Assembly (NCBI GenBank): GCA_026388275.1
Contig: JAPLKB010000034.1
Span: forward strand, 62,001 to 126,000
Direction: 5' to 3'
Length of the DNA: 64,000 bases
DNA from: Pseudomonadota bacterium
GTDB taxonomy: Bacteria; Desulfobacterota; Syntrophorhabdia; Syntrophorhabdales; Syntrophorhabdaceae
The notes under the pieces were generated by a model. It was not told the origin of the DNA and did not search any database. It saw only the letters and a list, made by a program, of their open reading frames with translations. The translations under genes were made by a program, and so were the position numbers. This document shows, in pieces, positions 35,317 through 44,384 of the stretch; the first letter of the stretch is position 1; every line of letters starts with the position of its first letter.

Positions 35317-36588
35317 TTGAAAGTCGTTATCATAGGCGGGGGGTGGTCAGGATGCGCAGCAGCGATCTCCGCAAAAAAGCAGGGCGCCCAGGTCATACTC
35401 CTGGAACGGACTGACATGCTGCTGGGTACAGGTCTCGTTGGGGGCATTATGCGCAACAACGGCCGTTTTACCGCAACAGAAGAGTGCCTGGCAATGGGCG
35501 GAAAAGAAATCTTCAATCTTATTGATCAAAACTACCTTCACAGGGACATCGAATTCCCTGGTCATAAACATGCGTCCCTGTACAACGTGGCTACCATGGA
35601 ACCTATTGTAAGAGACTTTCTTCTGAAAAAAGGGATCGAGATCCGCTTTGCCACCCGCATCGATAATGTGGTGATTAAGAATGACCATATCGAAGCTGTA
35701 ACCGCAAGAATCAAGGGCAATAAGGTCCGTTTCGAGGGAGATGTATTTGTTGAAACCACAGGCACTGCAGGAGGTCCTGTCAACTGCACGAAATACGGCA
35801 ACGGGTGTGCTATGTGCATTCTTCGCTGCCCATCTTTTGGCAGCAGGGTGAGCATTGCGGCAAAATGTGGCATTACTGAAATGGTCGGACGAAAAGGTGA
35901 TCATATAGGGGCTATGAGCGGCTCCTGCAAGCTTCTTAAGGAATCCCTTTCCAGGGAGGTCGCCGACACCCTGGACAAAGAGGGGGTAGCCGTAATCCCC
36001 ATACCTCCCTCAATGCGCAACGCAGAGAAGCTTGCAATGAAGGCCTGTCAGCAATATGCCCTTCCGGAATTCCTTGACAATATTATCCTTTTGAATACGG
36101 GCCACGCAAAACTTATGACCTCCTACATCCCTCTCGATTCCCTCAGGCAGGTCCCGGGTATGGAATGCGCGCGTTATGAAGACCCTTATGCCGGCGGTCT
36201 CGGCAATTCCATCAGGTATATCGGCATGTCGCCCAGGGATGACGCACTCAAGGTCCTCGGGGTGGAGAATCTTTTCTGCGCCGGAGAAAAGGCAGGACTC
36301 CTGGTTGGTCACACCGAAGCCATCATTACCGGCACACTTGCAGGTTACAATGCTGCAAAACAAGCAAAGAAGGAGAAACCTCTGGTTCTTCCACCTGCCC
36401 TTGCCATCGGCGACGCAATTGCCTACGTTCGCGACCAGATGGCCACAGAAGAGGGACTGGGATATAAATATACCTTCTCCGGGTCGGTTTACTTTGAACG
36501 GATGAGGGAGAATAATTTTTACACAACGGACATTAATAAGATTCGAAAGCGGGTAGACGAAGCGGGTTTGACGGACATTTTTTCCTGA
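35317..36588 (+). CDS. FAD-dependent oxidoreductase
   Basis: 423 aa. The FAD fold opens the protein (VVIIGGGWSGCAAAISAKKQG, VILLERT) and a second FAD motif lies near residue 320 (LFCAGEKAGLLVGHTEAIITGTLAG), as in GidA-like/FAD_oxidored proteins. A cysteine pair in YGNGCAMCILRCPSFG (~residue 165) might be redox-active or bind a cluster. It could oxidise a hydroxy acid or pass electrons for the operon pathway; the substrate is unknown. The start is TTG 35317, with AAAGGAG six bases upstream. Confidence 0.82.
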   Translation: MKVVIIGGGWSGCAAAISAKKQGAQVILLERTDMLLGTGLVGGIMRNNGRFTATEECLAMGGKEIFNLIDQNYLHRDIEFPGHKHASLYNVATMEPIVRDFLLKKGIEIRFATRIDNVVIKNDHIEAVTARIKGNKVRFEGDVFVETTGTAGGPVNCTKYGNGCAMCILRCPSFGSRVSIAAKCGITEMVGRKGDHIGAMSGSCKLLKESLSREVADTLDKEGVAVIPIPPSMRNAEKLAMKACQQYALPEFLDNIILLNTGHAKLMTSYIPLDSLRQVPGMECARYEDPYAGGLGNSIRYIGMSPRDDALKVLGVENLFCAGEKAGLLVGHTEAIITGTLAGYNAAKQAKKEKPLVLPPALAIGDAIAYVRDQMATEEGLGYKYTFSGSVYFERMRENNFYTTDINKIRKRVDEAGLTDIFS

Positions 36589-36634
36589 GACAGTAACCGG
36601 AAGTCATTAGTCTACACTATACAAGAGGTCTAAC

Positions 36635-38029
36635 ATGGTTGAATTAACAGCAGCACACTGGATTTATGCTCTCTTTGTTGTTCTCGTATTAGTGGCCATG
36701 GCTTACAGGCTGGATCCACCCCTGGTCTGTATTGTCGGTTCTTTTACTCTCTCCTGGGTAATTACAGGAAATATCATAAAGGCAGTGCAGGCAGTCTTCA
36801 ACTCGATCAATGTGGCTTTCAATGAACTTCTGGGTACGGTGGTGATAATTTCGATGATTGTCTCCATGGCTAAAATGCTTGAGGAATGCGGACTTGCTGA
36901 AATGATGTTCCACCCTGTTCGCAAACTGATTAAATCCCCGAGCATTGCTTTCTGGGTTATGGGCTTTGTGATTCTGGCAGTTGCCTGGATCATATGGCCC
37001 TCTCCTGCAATTGCCCTCGTAGGCGCTCTGCTGCTCCCGGCTGCCGTAGAGGTTGGACTTCCCCCTATCTCCGCAGCCATGGCCATCAGCATGTTCGGGT
37101 ACGGTTGTGCACTCACCACAGACTTCATAATACAAGGCGCGCCGGCCATAACATCCAAGGCATCAGGCGTTCCCGTGGAAGATATCATGGCTAAAAGCGT
37201 CCCCATGCTCATTGCCTGGGCTGTGATCGCCCTGCCGCTTTCCTTCATATCGGCTAAGAAGGACATCAAAGCCAATGCAGGCAAACCGATCAAATGGGCA
37301 CCCTTCGAAATCTCCGCAGAAGCTATGGCAGAGAGACAAAAGTGGAGTAAAGCAGCCCCTATCTTTAAGAAGTCAGCCATCTGGATCATTGTAATCCTCT
37401 TTTGTCTCGACGTGGCGGGAATGCTGGCCTTCAAGCTGCGCGGAGGTGATGCTACGGCTTTATTAGGAGGCACCGTCGGTCTCATCATGGTGATCGTCAG
37501 TTTCGGGGTCTACAAAATGGAGGGTTTCGGAAAACTGGCAGACCATACACGTGCAGGTTTTATGTTCGGGGTGCGCATCTTTGCACCGGTTTTTTTGATC
37601 GCAAGTTTTTTCTTTATGGGTGCTCCCGGAACAGCAAAAGCGGTCTTCGGAGAAGGAGCACGGGGTCTTCTCTTTGATCTTGGCCAAGCCTTGGCAAACA
37701 TGGTGCCTTTGAGCCGCATTCCGGTGGCGATTGTACAGGGCGTGGTTGGAGGTATCACGGGATTGGACGGTTCAGGATTCGCAGGGCTACCGTTAATGGG
37801 TACATTAGCCCAGGCTCTCGGTGGACCTACCCATCTTAATGTGGCAACGTTAGGCGCGCTGGGACAGTTTTTTGCAGTGTGCGTTGGGGGAGGAACAATT
37901 ATCCCCTGGGCAATTATTCCGGCCGCTGCCATAACCGGTACGGACCCGATTGAGATTGCCAGACGCAATCTTTGGCCCACCATGCTCGGGTTTATAGGTG
38001 TTATCATCGTGGCCATCTTCATGCTATGA
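36635..38029 (+). CDS. Polytopic membrane permease (GntP/CitM-like ion-transporter superfamily)
   Basis: 464 aa with about eleven or twelve hydrophobic segments spread over the whole length (first at ~8-25, last at ~445-463). Two glycine-rich re-entrant-like stretches are present (ALVGALLLPAAVEVGLPPISAAMAISMFGYG and VVGGITGLDGSGFAGLPLMGTLAQALGG), in similar positions of two halves. This fold is typical of anion symporters such as gluconate, citrate or lactate permeases. It probably imports the substrate of the operon; the exact family cannot be set by eye. Confidence 0.78.
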   Translation: MVELTAAHWIYALFVVLVLVAMAYRLDPPLVCIVGSFTLSWVITGNIIKAVQAVFNSINVAFNELLGTVVIISMIVSMAKMLEECGLAEMMFHPVRKLIKSPSIAFWVMGFVILAVAWIIWPSPAIALVGALLLPAAVEVGLPPISAAMAISMFGYGCALTTDFIIQGAPAITSKASGVPVEDIMAKSVPMLIAWAVIALPLSFISAKKDIKANAGKPIKWAPFEISAEAMAERQKWSKAAPIFKKSAIWIIVILFCLDVAGMLAFKLRGGDATALLGGTVGLIMVIVSFGVYKMEGFGKLADHTRAGFMFGVRIFAPVFLIASFFFMGAPGTAKAVFGEGARGLLFDLGQALANMVPLSRIPVAIVQGVVGGITGLDGSGFAGLPLMGTLAQALGGPTHLNVATLGALGQFFAVCVGGGTIIPWAIIPAAAITGTDPIEIARRNLWPTMLGFIGVIIVAIFML

Positions 38030-38049
38030 CAGTTTAACAGGGGGTGTTT

Positions 38050-38526
38050 ATGATAACCTATAAGAACATACTTTTTTCCACGGATTTTTCCGAAAATGCC
38101 AGGGCTGCTATCCCATTTGCAGTAGACTTGGCAAAGAAATACGGCGCAACGCTCCATGTTGTCCATGTATATCTTGAGGCAGGCCACATCGCAGAGTTTG
38201 AAGCACCTACTCACGGCGAGGGGGGACTCAGGATGGTTCAGCCTGCCGGAACAGAAGCAGAAAGGAAACTGCAAGCACTATGCGAAGAAATATCCCGTGA
38301 AATAGGATCTTGCAAGAGCCGGTTGCTTCGGGGCAAACCAGCCGCAGAAATTGTCCGATATGCAAAAGAAGCGGCGATAGACCTAATCGTTATGTCGAGC
38401 CATGGTTTGACAGGTTTTGAGCACGTCCTCTTCGGGAGCACGGCAGAGAAGGTTCTTCGGGAGAGCCCGTGCAACGTATACATTATAAAACGTGTTGACA
38501 GTTCCATTGATACGGCGATAAACTGA
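38050..38526 (+). CDS. Universal stress protein UspA-family
   Basis: 158 aa single Usp domain. It starts MITYKNILFSTDFSENARAAIPFA, and VHV at the end of the second strand and the C-terminal ATP-binding signature SSHGLTGFEHVLFGSTAEKVLRESPCNV fit the ATP-binding subgroup (G-2x-G-9x-G-S/T). ATG 38050 lies seven bases after GGGGG; GTG 38044 is possible. Usp genes often accompany transporters in operons. Confidence 0.9.
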   Translation: MITYKNILFSTDFSENARAAIPFAVDLAKKYGATLHVVHVYLEAGHIAEFEAPTHGEGGLRMVQPAGTEAERKLQALCEEISREIGSCKSRLLRGKPAAEIVRYAKEAAIDLIVMSSHGLTGFEHVLFGSTAEKVLRESPCNVYIIKRVDSSIDTAIN

Positions 38527-38606
38527 AGGGGCGATCATGCTTATGGCGACGCAGGAAACCCCCGTATTAAGACAGATTAAATAAACATAAATGGAGGATT
38601 TGAATA

Positions 38607-39701
38607 ATGAGATTAGTAAAGAGTAAGATTTCCGTTCTGCTTGTCACAGTTGTCCTGATGTCTTTGGCCGGCATGGCCTTTGGGGCCGATAAAATATACA
38701 CGGTCACTGACGTTAACGAAGCCCTCAATGTCATCACCAATGGCAGGGTAATTATGAAGACAGAGACCGCCTTTGGTACAGGAAGCCCTTTCGTGGTGAC
38801 CAAAAGTTCTAATATCCCGGGAAAAGCCATCACGGAAACCCCTGGGTTGGTCGTTGGCAATCCGAAGTTAATCGTGAAGAAGATCGCAGTGGGAATGACA
38901 CTTACAGAAAGCGCTATTGAGCTGGCAGGCGCCACCGGCGTAGACGCCATTGTGCTCCACCATCCTGTGGCAGATGCGGCAAGCAGCGGAGGGGTTCCCC
39001 TTCGGAACTACTCTGTGCTTTACGGGCTGGCTATATTCGAAGTTCATGAAGCCTTCCACGGCCGCCATCCAGGTATCGCCTGGATGCACGGCCATGTACC
39101 CTTCAAATCGGATATTCACTATGGCGGCATACCCGGAAACGTAGTTTTTGTGGGAAAACCTCTTCCTGATGTAAAGAAGCTTGGCGACATCGTTGATCGG
39201 TTAACTGTCCTTGCCGATTTGTCCCGGGAAAAAACAATACTGAAAAGCGAACAGGAACAGAGGCAGTCGCCGGCCATACAGGAAGCCAACATAGCCGCAG
39301 CTCCGGAGATCCTCCTCGGAACACGGGAAAGCAAAGTAGGAACAATCCTGCACATCTTCCCCCACACCGGATTTACACCCCAGCATATGCGCCAGCTTAA
39401 AAAGGACTACCCTGACATCGATACGGTGGTCGTTTCAATCAGCCGCGTGAAAAAAGACAATCCTCTGGTAGCAACAGCCAAAGAACTCGGATTGACCATG
39501 GTGCTCGGGAATTCCCACGCCTTAGAGATCGTGGAGAACGGCGTACCCCTTGCCTACGCATTGAAAAGTCTGCTCCCTGGAGTTGAAGTGGTTTTATTTC
39601 GGGAGAGGATGACTTCAGCTCCCGTAGATGTTTTTGGTTCTAAAGCAATGAGGGATTATGGTCAGGAAATGGCCGGCAAGTATCTTGTGCCGAAGAAGTA
39701 A
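38607..39701 (+). CDS. Exported NIF3/DUF34-like putative metal-binding protein
   Basis: 364 aa. The N-terminus is a clear signal peptide (MRLVKSKISVLLVTVVLMSLAGMAFGA, cleavage after ~AFG-A). The mature part has NIF3-like features: KKIAVGMTLTESAIELAGATGVDAIVLHHP (~residues 90-120), where HH matches the metal-ligand pair, and GNSHALEIVENGVPLAYALKSLLPGVEV (~300-330). NIF3 proteins normally are cytoplasmic hexamers with two metals. Extra histidines (HEAFHGRHPGIAWMHGH, ~145-161) may add ligands. It is last gene of the operon. Confidence 0.65.
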   Translation: MRLVKSKISVLLVTVVLMSLAGMAFGADKIYTVTDVNEALNVITNGRVIMKTETAFGTGSPFVVTKSSNIPGKAITETPGLVVGNPKLIVKKIAVGMTLTESAIELAGATGVDAIVLHHPVADAASSGGVPLRNYSVLYGLAIFEVHEAFHGRHPGIAWMHGHVPFKSDIHYGGIPGNVVFVGKPLPDVKKLGDIVDRLTVLADLSREKTILKSEQEQRQSPAIQEANIAAAPEILLGTRESKVGTILHIFPHTGFTPQHMRQLKKDYPDIDTVVVSISRVKKDNPLVATAKELGLTMVLGNSHALEIVENGVPLAYALKSLLPGVEVVLFRERMTSAPVDVFGSKAMRDYGQEMAGKYLVPKK

Positions 39702-39717
39702 TCGCCGGTATCTGTGA

Positions 39718-39816
39718 GCCGTAAGGGACAGGCAGGCAATTGGCAGTTCGGAGTCTACTCCGACTGACCGATTCCCCGCCTTACGGCGAATGCGGCGAAT
39801 TCCGTTTACGCCGCAG
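39718..39816. repeat. Strongly structured noncoding segment after the catabolic operon
   Basis: Outer arms GCCGTAAGG (39718-39726) and CCTTACGGC (39779-39787) enclose an inner stem CAG-T-TCGGAG/CTCCGA-CTG (about 39744-39763). A second hairpin TGCGGCG/CGCCGCA follows at 39791-39816. The weak open frames across 39615-40007 look like by-products. It may be a terminator-like region, a structured RNA or a decayed repeat; the rest to 40,079 shows no gene. Confidence 0.55.
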
Positions 39817-40079
39817 GCAGCAAGACAGCCATGAACTTGCCTATGCAACAGCCAGGGCTCGGACCACAGGGTTTGATGCAGTCCAGAACACCGATTGCCA
39901 AATGAAAGCTGGCATAATTGCCGAAGATACAGTTTCGTTTGTTGCAGGAAGTACATCGCAGAAATGGATTTCTGAATCGAATCAATTTTAAAAATTGTGA
40001 GCTTCACCTGCTCATCCTTGATTTCAGTGATGAGCTCATACTGGTAATTACAACATGAAACACATAGATAAATATTTAA

Positions 40080-40107
40080 AAAGGCAGAGCCATTTCTGGC
40101 TCTGCCT
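40080..40107 (-). terminator. Rho-independent terminator of the PEP-CTERM gene
   Basis: Perfect 12-bp stem AAGGCAGAGCCA/TGGCTCTGCCTT with a four-base loop. On the minus strand it is followed by a T-rich run (TTTTTAAATATTT). It lies 31 bases past the stop at 40138. Confidence 0.85.
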
Positions 40108-40137
40108 TAAGAATACTGTATTTGTTAATTGGTTTGT

Positions 40138-40806
40138 TTAGATTTTCTTGAATCTCCGGAATCCGACAAGACCAATTAAACTGGAGCCGAGCAGCCAAAC
40201 GCTTGGTGGCAGGGGAACAGATGAAGCGGTACCTTGAAGACCGGACACCAACAGACCGCTTGGGTTACCCCAATAATAATCACCGGAATAGTTAGTAACT
40301 TTAAATTCTAATGTGTTGATTCCATTTATGAAGTTCGGTCCCGTTAACAAAAAAGATTCCAAACTACCGAACCCGCCGACAGTCGCCATTGATTTACCGT
40401 TTAATAAAAGCTCCGCACTATTGTCCGCTGCCCATTTGCCGCTAATGCTTGCAGAATTAGGATTTAGGCCTGTAAGGCTGAAATTGAGTTTGTAGCTATA
40501 AGCACCTTCAGGGTCACTACTTAATCCTGCTGCATGGGCTTGAGGGCCAATCCAATTAGATTCTGGTGGGGGTGGCAACCAGGCGCCAGAGGCATATGGA
40601 ACCACCGTGGTTATTCCAGATGCAAGAGGACTGACAGAAGATAAAATATAATGTGTTTCGACATCGCCAGTGGCCAGTGCTTTGCCTGCATCATTAACAC
40701 CCGTATCATATAATCCGGAAATGGAAATCATGTCAGCAAAAACAGGCAAAGTAATACCGAGGAAAAGAATTGTTGTACTCACAAACATTACTAAATGCCG
40801 TTTCAT
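40138..40806 (-). CDS. PEP-CTERM-type sorting-signal protein
   Basis: 222 aa. A signal peptide (MKRHLVMFVSTTILFLGITLPVFA) leads a beta-rich exported domain (residues ~25-195) with NWIGPQAHAAGLSSDPEGAYSY and a TLEFKVTNYSGDY segment. It ends in the sorting tripartite tail VPLPPSVWLLGSSLIGLVGFRRFKK: a VPLP variant of the PEP motif, a hydrophobic helix and a basic end. Such proteins are processed by exosortase and displayed or secreted with exopolysaccharide. ATG 40806 has AAGGAG eight bases upstream; the longer frame to 40887 is not supported. No exosortase gene is in the window. Confidence 0.88.
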   Translation of the reverse strand: MKRHLVMFVSTTILFLGITLPVFADMISISGLYDTGVNDAGKALATGDVETHYILSSVSPLASGITTVVPYASGAWLPPPPESNWIGPQAHAAGLSSDPEGAYSYKLNFSLTGLNPNSASISGKWAADNSAELLLNGKSMATVGGFGSLESFLLTGPNFINGINTLEFKVTNYSGDYYWGNPSGLLVSGLQGTASSVPLPPSVWLLGSSLIGLVGFRRFKKI

Positions 40807-41322
40807 AGAAAATCTCCTTTTTGATATGAGTTTTTTATCACATAAATAAATAAGTCTTGTATAGAGGTCATTACTTATATTCACCATGCATAATTTAACA
40901 AAATTGCAAAGCGTGGGCTGGTTGTGGTCTCTCTTGAGCAGGTTTTCGGTTCACTGACATGGATTGTGCCACATGTTGGGTTCTGACTACAGGTCGAGCT
41001 TGGGTTGCACTCTTTACGGCGCCAGTCATGAGACCTCCTTTTGGTGTACCTTCATACTCCTATTAGTTTTTTATCGGAATGAAAATAAATTAACTTAAGG
41101 GTAAAATTTACTGGTTGGAGATAATCACTTTGATTGCAGAAAGGCATGGCCAGAAGGCTCTGCCTTTTTTTATTCATACGGCCACGATTATTACCCACAA
41201 GATCGCATGGCAAAAGGATCGGCGAAAACGACAATTTTAGGAAGCTATTTATGCTTCAGTCAAGAACCGCGCAGCATTTACCCAGGCAAAAACCGCGTGG
41301 CATTGACTTCAGCAAGCAACTC
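40807..41322. other. Intergenic region without a supported gene
   Basis: About 500 bp between the PEP-CTERM gene and the ferredoxin stop. Frames here (for example 41134-41419, plus) lack ribosome sites and family resemblance. It contains a terminator-like hairpin at 41140-41171. Confidence 0.6.
41140..41171. terminator. Terminator-like hairpin, possibly bidirectional
   Basis: AAAGGCA...TGCCTTTTTTT, with an inner GGCC-AGAA-GGCT pairing. The T7 run follows on the plus strand although no plus-strand gene is upstream; on the minus strand it sits ~150 bases past the ferredoxin stop. It closely resembles the hairpin at 40080-40107. Confidence 0.6.
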
Positions 41323-41514
41323 TTATTCATCTGAGACCGGGAAGATTATCCTGATCGCCTCAACCGGACATTCGGCAGCACAGAAGCCGCACTCCTCACA
41401 AAATTCTTCCTTAATTTGAACTTTTTCATCTTTTAAAAAAAGGGCCAGCGGCGGACAGACCTCGACACAAGCGCCGCAACCTGTACAGGATTCTTTTTCA
41501 ATAACCGGTATCAT
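41323..41514 (-). CDS. Small 2[4Fe-4S] ferredoxin
   Basis: 63 aa. Two cluster motifs: CTGCGACVEVCP (residues ~10-21) and CEECGFCAAECP (~39-50). It starts two bases after the stop of the flavin oxidoreductase gene and is the likely electron partner for it. Confidence 0.93.
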   Translation of the reverse strand: MIPVIEKESCTGCGACVEVCPPLALFLKDEKVQIKEEFCEECGFCAAECPVEAIRIIFPVSDE

Positions 41515-41516
41515 AA

Positions 41517-43460
41517 TTATATCTCCATTCCAAGTCGATAGCCATCGTGTATTGCATTGAGCAGTCTTCTCGGCTTTTTTGCATCACCGACAAAATAGAC
41601 CTCTTTCTTGATATTATTCAACATATTGCTCCAGCCTGATAATGCAGCATTCCTCTGAGCTACAACGATACTGTCGAATCCTACTGTCCTGGCTTCTCCT
41701 TTGCCTTCAATACTTAATTCATTCCCATTCACTGCCGTGACTTTCGAGTTCAGCATGATTGCCGCCTTCTTCTTTTTTAATAATTGTATGTATTGCCAAA
41801 GGTAAAAGGGGTTCACATCGCGGCCGAGTTTACTGCTGTTTTCCACAATAGTAATATTATATTCCCCGTTTCTTAAAAGATAAATCGCCGTGCCGAGTCC
41901 TGCGCCTTCGCCACTGATAATTAACACGCGTTTCCCCGGCATTATCCCTTTTTTAATAATATCTTCCGGGATTAAAGGATTTATTGAAAAAATTCCGGCA
42001 GGTATGTCAACATTTGCGCCTGCAGCAATTATAACTGCATCTGCATCGCATTCATTAAGCGTTTGAGAAGTAAATTCAGCTCCAAGCCTTATATCAACAC
42101 CATTGCGCCGGCATTCCCCTTCAAGATAGCTGACAGGCCTCATCAGCTCTATTGCCCCTTCATCAACCTTTGATGCAAGCAATATACTGCCGCCTAAGAC
42201 ATCGCCCTTCTCGTAGAGGGTAACGTTATGGCCTCTTTTTGCGGCCACGGCAGCGCACTGCAATCCTGCAGGCCCTCCTCCGGCAATAATGATATTTTTC
42301 TTCTTTTTTACAGGGGGAAACCCATAGTAACCCCATTTATCGTCTTTTTCATGGCCCAACGACGGCCTTACAGAACACATAATCGGCTGGTGAAAATAAA
42401 GTCGTGAAAAACAAACATTACAGGCAATACAGGGAATAATCTCGTTCTCTTTGCCTTCCTTGGCTTTCCGGGGGATCTCGGGGTCGGCAATCATGGGACG
42501 GCATGCCTCCCAGAAGTCTATTTTACCTTCGGCAATTGCCCGTTCTGGTATATCAGGCAAAAACTGGCGAAAAGCCATCGTAACCGGGAAATCCACCGCC
42601 TTCTTTATTGTCTCAGCCACATAAAGCCAATGCCCCATAGGTACATCCCTTGTAATGACCGATTGGGAAGACTCATGCCAACCTATAGTTACGCTCAGGT
42701 AATCAGCCCCGGCCTCTTCTGCAAGACGAAAACTCTCTATGCTCTCTTCAACGGCATTCCCTCCCCGGTCATCAAGGAGCTCAAGGCCGCATAAACGGAT
42801 ACCTACAGGTACGTTTTTGCCTACTTCTGCTTTGACACCCTGTATTATTTCCATCATAAGGCGGCATCTGGCCCGTATGTCACCGCAGTAGTCATCCTGT
42901 CGTTTATTTGTGTAACGTGAAATGAATGTGGAGATAAGATAACCCACTATGCCAGACAGTTCTATCATGTCATAGCCTGCTTCCACTGCCCTGCGTGCAG
43001 CCTTGATATGGTCACTTACGGATTCCTTTATCTGTTTTGCTGTAATTTCTCTTGGAGCTTTAAAGTACGACAGTTTCTGGGGCACAATTGACGGCATAAG
43101 GCAATAATCAAGGTCTACTCCACCTTCTCTTCCGCAATGCAAAATCTGAATGCACGATAAAGCCCCGTTGTCTTTAATGACTCTGGCAATTTTGGCAAGT
43201 CCGGGTATAAAACGGTTATCATCAATACTCATCATACCCTTAAAACCCTTTCCCTCCCCTTTTGAGTCAGGATAGGCTCCCTGTGTAGTCACAATCCCTG
43301 CTCCGCCTTTTGCCTGCGCCTCCATGTATGCTACTTCCTTATCGGTAACATAACCATCGCCGTAATTAAAGTTTGTCTCTGTTGCAGCATATTTTATACG
43401 GTTCTTTATTGTCAGGGATCCGATGCGTCCTGTTGAAAAAATATGGGGATATTTCTCCAT
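41517..43460 (-). CDS. Old-yellow-enzyme-family NADH:flavin oxidoreductase with FAD/NAD domain
   Basis: 647 aa, built like 2,4-dienoyl-CoA reductase. An FMN TIM barrel covers residues ~1-340 (IGSLTIKNRIKYAATETNF, DMIELSGIVGYLISTFISRYTNKRQDDYCGD). A 4Fe-4S motif CIACNVC..C lies at ~345-365, then an FAD/NAD(P)-binding half (IIIAGGGPAGLQCAAVAAKRGHNVTLYEKGD, ~residue 390). It should reduce an enoyl or related C=C bond with electrons relayed through FeS, FAD and FMN. In place of the usual HGYL the barrel has LSGIVGYLISTF, so the substrate-binding histidine may differ. It is co-transcribed with a ferredoxin. Confidence 0.88.
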   Translation of the reverse strand: MEKYPHIFSTGRIGSLTIKNRIKYAATETNFNYGDGYVTDKEVAYMEAQAKGGAGIVTTQGAYPDSKGEGKGFKGMMSIDDNRFIPGLAKIARVIKDNGALSCIQILHCGREGGVDLDYCLMPSIVPQKLSYFKAPREITAKQIKESVSDHIKAARRAVEAGYDMIELSGIVGYLISTFISRYTNKRQDDYCGDIRARCRLMMEIIQGVKAEVGKNVPVGIRLCGLELLDDRGGNAVEESIESFRLAEEAGADYLSVTIGWHESSQSVITRDVPMGHWLYVAETIKKAVDFPVTMAFRQFLPDIPERAIAEGKIDFWEACRPMIADPEIPRKAKEGKENEIIPCIACNVCFSRLYFHQPIMCSVRPSLGHEKDDKWGYYGFPPVKKKKNIIIAGGGPAGLQCAAVAAKRGHNVTLYEKGDVLGGSILLASKVDEGAIELMRPVSYLEGECRRNGVDIRLGAEFTSQTLNECDADAVIIAAGANVDIPAGIFSINPLIPEDIIKKGIMPGKRVLIISGEGAGLGTAIYLLRNGEYNITIVENSSKLGRDVNPFYLWQYIQLLKKKKAAIMLNSKVTAVNGNELSIEGKGEARTVGFDSIVVAQRNAALSGWSNMLNNIKKEVYFVGDAKKPRRLLNAIHDGYRLGMEI

Positions 43461-43566
43461 GTCATTCCTCTTTATTTTTTATAATTTTATTTTATATGCT
43501 TACCATAGTGAACATTAGTAAGTCAACCAAAGGCAACGGCTGGAGCTGCTGTATGTTATTATCAGC

Positions 43567-44337
43567 TTACACAAAAATTGTCTTAGCCTTTTCAATAGCA
43601 CGTTTTTTAAAGGGACGGAATTTCATCAAAATATTAAATACAGATGGTATATTTATAATATGTTGATTTGCACGTTTTTGTGTTTTTGGAGAAATTCTGC
43701 CAGTTGTCGCCAGGTCTTTTCCTGCCTGCTGAAATGCCTCATATACATCATAAATTTTAGGATATTGTTTTTCCTTTTCCGACGATTTACCATGCCCGAT
43801 AAGTTTGCCCGATTTCCGTACAAGAGTTCCCACAATCGGTGCATCCATAAATTTAGAGTAGGTTCTGAAATAAGAAATCACATTCTTTGGAGTTTCATCC
43901 TCGAGATTGTCACAACATACGAGCAATACTAACGGTTTAGAACAAAGTTCATGATCTATGTGATGAAAAAACAGACCGCTCTTCGATAATTGCAGCTTAC
44001 ACGAATCACCTGTTGAATTAATTCTATCCAAAAAAATCTTAAGCAGACCTGACATATTAAAAAGATAAACCGGTGTGGCAAATATCAGAATATCTGCTTC
44101 TCTCATTTTATCAAATATTTCCTTAACGTCATCTTTGTCTTCATAGATACATTTCAAATAGCTTTTTTCCGTATGACAGGCCTGGCACCCGATACAGCGG
44201 TTAATTCTGTGCTTTGTTAAAACAACAGTCTCGAATAATGCCCCTTGTTGAGCAGCACCTGTGGCTATCTTATTGATCAGGAAATGCGTAAAACCTTCAT
44301 CGCCTCGATGGCTTGCATTTATCGCCGTAATTTTCAT
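43567..44337 (-). CDS. Flavodoxin-fold NADPH-dependent FMN reductase family protein
   Basis: 256 aa. FMN-binding fold: KITAINASHRGDEGFTHFLIN at the start, RCIGCQACHTEKSYLKCIYEDKDDV with extra cysteines (~residues 48-62), and ADILIFATPVYLFNMSGLLKIFLDRI (~83-108). The Cys-rich insert after the first strand is typical of iron-sulfur flavoproteins/related reductases. AAAGGTGGG precedes the ATG. The gap of 106 bases to the next gene shows no terminator. Confidence 0.85.
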   Translation of the reverse strand: MKITAINASHRGDEGFTHFLINKIATGAAQQGALFETVVLTKHRINRCIGCQACHTEKSYLKCIYEDKDDVKEIFDKMREADILIFATPVYLFNMSGLLKIFLDRINSTGDSCKLQLSKSGLFFHHIDHELCSKPLVLLVCCDNLEDETPKNVISYFRTYSKFMDAPIVGTLVRKSGKLIGHGKSSEKEKQYPKIYDVYEAFQQAGKDLATTGRISPKTQKRANQHIINIPSVFNILMKFRPFKKRAIEKAKTIFV

Positions 44338-44384
44338 TGGGACCCACCTTTTTATTCATTTTTGTAAAAGTACTTCTGTTGATA

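Noticed and set aside
39615-40007. 130-codon minus-strand frame and 83-codon plus-strand frame after the NIF3-like gene
   Set aside because: The minus frame overlaps the NIF3-like gene end and the hairpins; neither has a start signal or recognisable domain.
41134-41419. Two plus-strand frames left of the ferredoxin
   Set aside because: They overlap the ferredoxin on the opposite strand, lack ribosome sites and show no domain.
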